64,000 nt of DNA from positions 2,257,501 to 2,321,500 of the forward strand of contig NZ_CP113061.1 of the NCBI RefSeq assembly GCF_026625745.1, given 5' to 3'. A program made the translations under genes and the position numbers. The DNA is from Asticcacaulis sp. SL142. GTDB lineage: Bacteria > Pseudomonadota > Alphaproteobacteria > Caulobacterales > Caulobacteraceae. Shown here one piece after another: positions 62,636-64,000 of this stretch. Within the stretch, counting starts at the first letter, position 1; the number at the start of each line of letters is the position of its first letter. The notes under the pieces were generated by a model. That model did no database searches. It was not told where the DNA came from and saw nothing but the letters and a program-made list of their open reading frames with translations.

Positions 62636-64000
62636 ATGACGACACATAAAAGAGTGACAGGGAAAGCCGGAATTCATCTGGCTTTATTGGCGACGGCTTC
62701 GGTCGCAGCGCTAAACATGGGTGCTGCCTTGCCCGCCATGGCGCAGGAAGATCCGGCCGCCGATGTAACGGAGGTGATTGTCACCGCCACCCGCCGCGCC
62801 ACCAGCGTGCAAAAAGTGCCCTATAATATTTCGGTTATTGGGGCCAGTGACCTCAGCACCAAGGGCATTACCGAGCTGTCTGAACTTTCGCGCGCGATAC
62901 CGGGATTGTCTGTGCGCGATGTCGGCTCACGCGATGATGCCTCCATCATCCTGCGCGGCCTGTCGGTCGATCCGCTGCGGGCCTCAACCCTGGGCGATAA
63001 CGGCTCGGTGGCGACCTATATCAATGACACGCCGGTCACCAACCAGCCCAAGATATTCGACATCGAACGCGTCGAAGTGCTGCGCGGGCCGCAGGGCACA
63101 CTCTATGGCTCCGGCTCATTGGGCGGGGCGATCCGCTATATCGTGGCCGATCCGAAGATGAAGTTTGAGGCCTCTGCCGGTGGCAAGGTGTACCAGATCA
63201 GTGAAGCCGATGACGTCTCATACGAAGTCAACGGCATGATCAATATGCCGCTGGTCGAAGACAAACTAGCCGTGCGGGTTGCTGCGCAGTACCTTGATGA
63301 CTCAGGCTTTACCGATTATCCGTTTGTTCTGACTGGCCCCAAGACCGACCTCGATTTCGAACAGCGCACCACGGCGCGGGCATCGCTTCTGTGGACGCCG
63401 ACTGAGAATTTCGAGGCGACCTTAAGCTACTATACCGACAATTCTAAATCCGGTGGCCGCACCGGCGGCAATCCCGGTTTTGCCCTGCTGCCGCCCGCCG
63501 ATGGCACCGGCGATGGCTACAGCCACTCCTATCCGTCTTATAACTATGCGGCCAATGCTGGTAAGGTTTTGGGCGATTACGATATCGGTCTGCGCTTCGA
63601 AGAACCCTATTCGATGCACTATCAGTTAACCGCCTTAGAGATGAAATATGATCTGGGCTTTGCCGATTTGATTTCTTCGACGTCTTACACCAAAAAAACC
63701 GGCCTTGGGCATCGTGACCAGACCGACCTGTTGTTGGGCTTAGGCTTCGGCTACGAAAGCTATCCCGATTTCCGCTCATTCACGACCGAGCTTGATGATT
63801 TCGAGTCCGCCGTGCAGGAACTGCGGCTGGTGTCCAGTGACGGCGGCAGCTTTGATTATGTGGCTGGCCTCTACTATGCCAACGAAGGCACCTGGGGCAC
63901 ATCGTCGGAATATACGCCGGGCTTCACCCAGTTTATCGGGGCGACGCGTACCGATGATCTGGAATATTTCGCCAAGTCTGATGTGCTCTACAGCGAGTGG
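62636..64000 (+). CDS. TonB-dependent outer-membrane receptor, 3' end outside the window
   Basis: 455 residues visible, running off the end. Seen: a signal peptide ending in AMAQE; an N-terminal TonB box-like segment (DVTEVIVTATRR); a plug domain with SVQKVPYNISVIGA, LSELSRAIPGLSVRDVG and RVEVLRGPQGTLYGSGSLGGAIRYI; then beta-barrel strands. The plug resembles the large group of alphaproteobacterial receptors with LRGPQGTLYG, which take up oligosaccharides, vitamins or iron complexes. The substrate is unknown; no transport or degradation genes are visible next to it. Confidence 0.94.
   Translation, partial: MTTHKRVTGKAGIHLALLATASVAALNMGAALPAMAQEDPAADVTEVIVTATRRATSVQKVPYNISVIGASDLSTKGITELSELSRAIPGLSVRDVGSRDDASIILRGLSVDPLRASTLGDNGSVATYINDTPVTNQPKIFDIERVEVLRGPQGTLYGSGSLGGAIRYIVADPKMKFEASAGGKVYQISEADDVSYEVNGMINMPLVEDKLAVRVAAQYLDDSGFTDYPFVLTGPKTDLDFEQRTTARASLLWTPTENFEATLSYYTDNSKSGGRTGGNPGFALLPPADGTGDGYSHSYPSYNYAANAGKVLGDYDIGLRFEEPYSMHYQLTALEMKYDLGFADLISSTSYTKKTGLGHRDQTDLLLGLGFGYESYPDFRSFTTELDDFESAVQELRLVSSDGGSFDYVAGLYYANEGTWGTSSEYTPGFTQFIGATRTDDLEYFAKSDVLYSEW

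Noticed and set aside
1-64000. tRNA genes, CRISPR arrays and prophage genes
   Set aside because: No tRNA T-loop pattern, no regular spaced repeats and no integrase, transposase, capsid or terminase genes were seen by eye.

Overview
This looks like chromosomal DNA from an alphaproteobacterium of the Caulobacteraceae; my best guess is Asticcacaulis or a near relative. The evidence is the style of the proteins (PheT, UbiB, GlmS, DnaK, a CpdR/CtrA-era type response regulator, a DUF1800/DUF1501 pair), the hrcA/rph/rdgB/hemW/rsmI/yraN neighbourhood typical of alphaproteobacteria, GC-rich codon use, C/G-rich hairpin repeats common in this family, and a GTTC-N7-GTTC SOS box of the alphaproteobacterial type. 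The genus is inference. I see no rRNA, tRNA, CRISPR array, prophage or complete insertion sequence.

Layout. 1-9 kb: the 3' part of a phosphocholine-specific phospholipase C, pheS-pheT, a DUF1800 lipoprotein with its DUF1501 Tat partner, and a tiny flagellar-type protein. 9-16 kb: a bacterial alpha-2-macroglobulin gene and pbpC on the minus strand, with a repeat element between them that supplies the start of PbpC. 16-26 kb: a response regulator, ubiE (apparently frameshifted at its 5' end), ubiB, then yraN, rsmI, hemW and rdgB overlapping on the minus strand, a DUF2975/HTH pair, rph, hrcA and grpE. 26-31 kb: a DNA-repair-like radical SAM pair under a perfect SOS box, dut, coaBC and a lipoprotein with a toxin-nuclease-like domain. 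31-39 kb: an HTH-GlmM fusion divergent from glmS, an AlaC-type aminotransferase with a duplicated tail, a glycosyltransferase and dapB. 39-43 kb: dnaK-dnaJ. 43-49 kb: a Tat-exported dienelactone hydrolase and a TetR-controlled tripartite EmrAB-type efflux operon with two palindromic operators. 49-57 kb: periplasmic proteins, a KefC/YbaL-like antiporter, a glucokinase homologue missing its catalytic aspartate, a truncated metallo-beta-lactamase-fold remnant and a lactonase gene with one nonsense codon. 57-64 kb: a GntR/UTRA regulator, an N-acetylglucosamine-kinase-like gene, a truncated cutC, a YbhP/ClsB-like pair with a PP2C phosphatase, and the 5' part of a TonB-dependent receptor.

Themes. 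The window is mostly core metabolism and stress genes, but it carries many small scars: duplicated 3' ends in pheT, alaC and emrA, an AT-rich patch inside pheT, two MITE-like elements, one nonsense codon, one frameshift and two truncated genes. The most promising biology is the HTH domain fused to GlmM opposite glmS (a possible self-regulating amino-sugar switch), the SOS-boxed radical SAM/DUF4130 pair, the toxin-like lipoprotein, and the pseudo-glucokinase whose ribosome-binding site can be paired away by a leader hairpin. All functions are assigned by reading motifs from the sequence; no database search was run.
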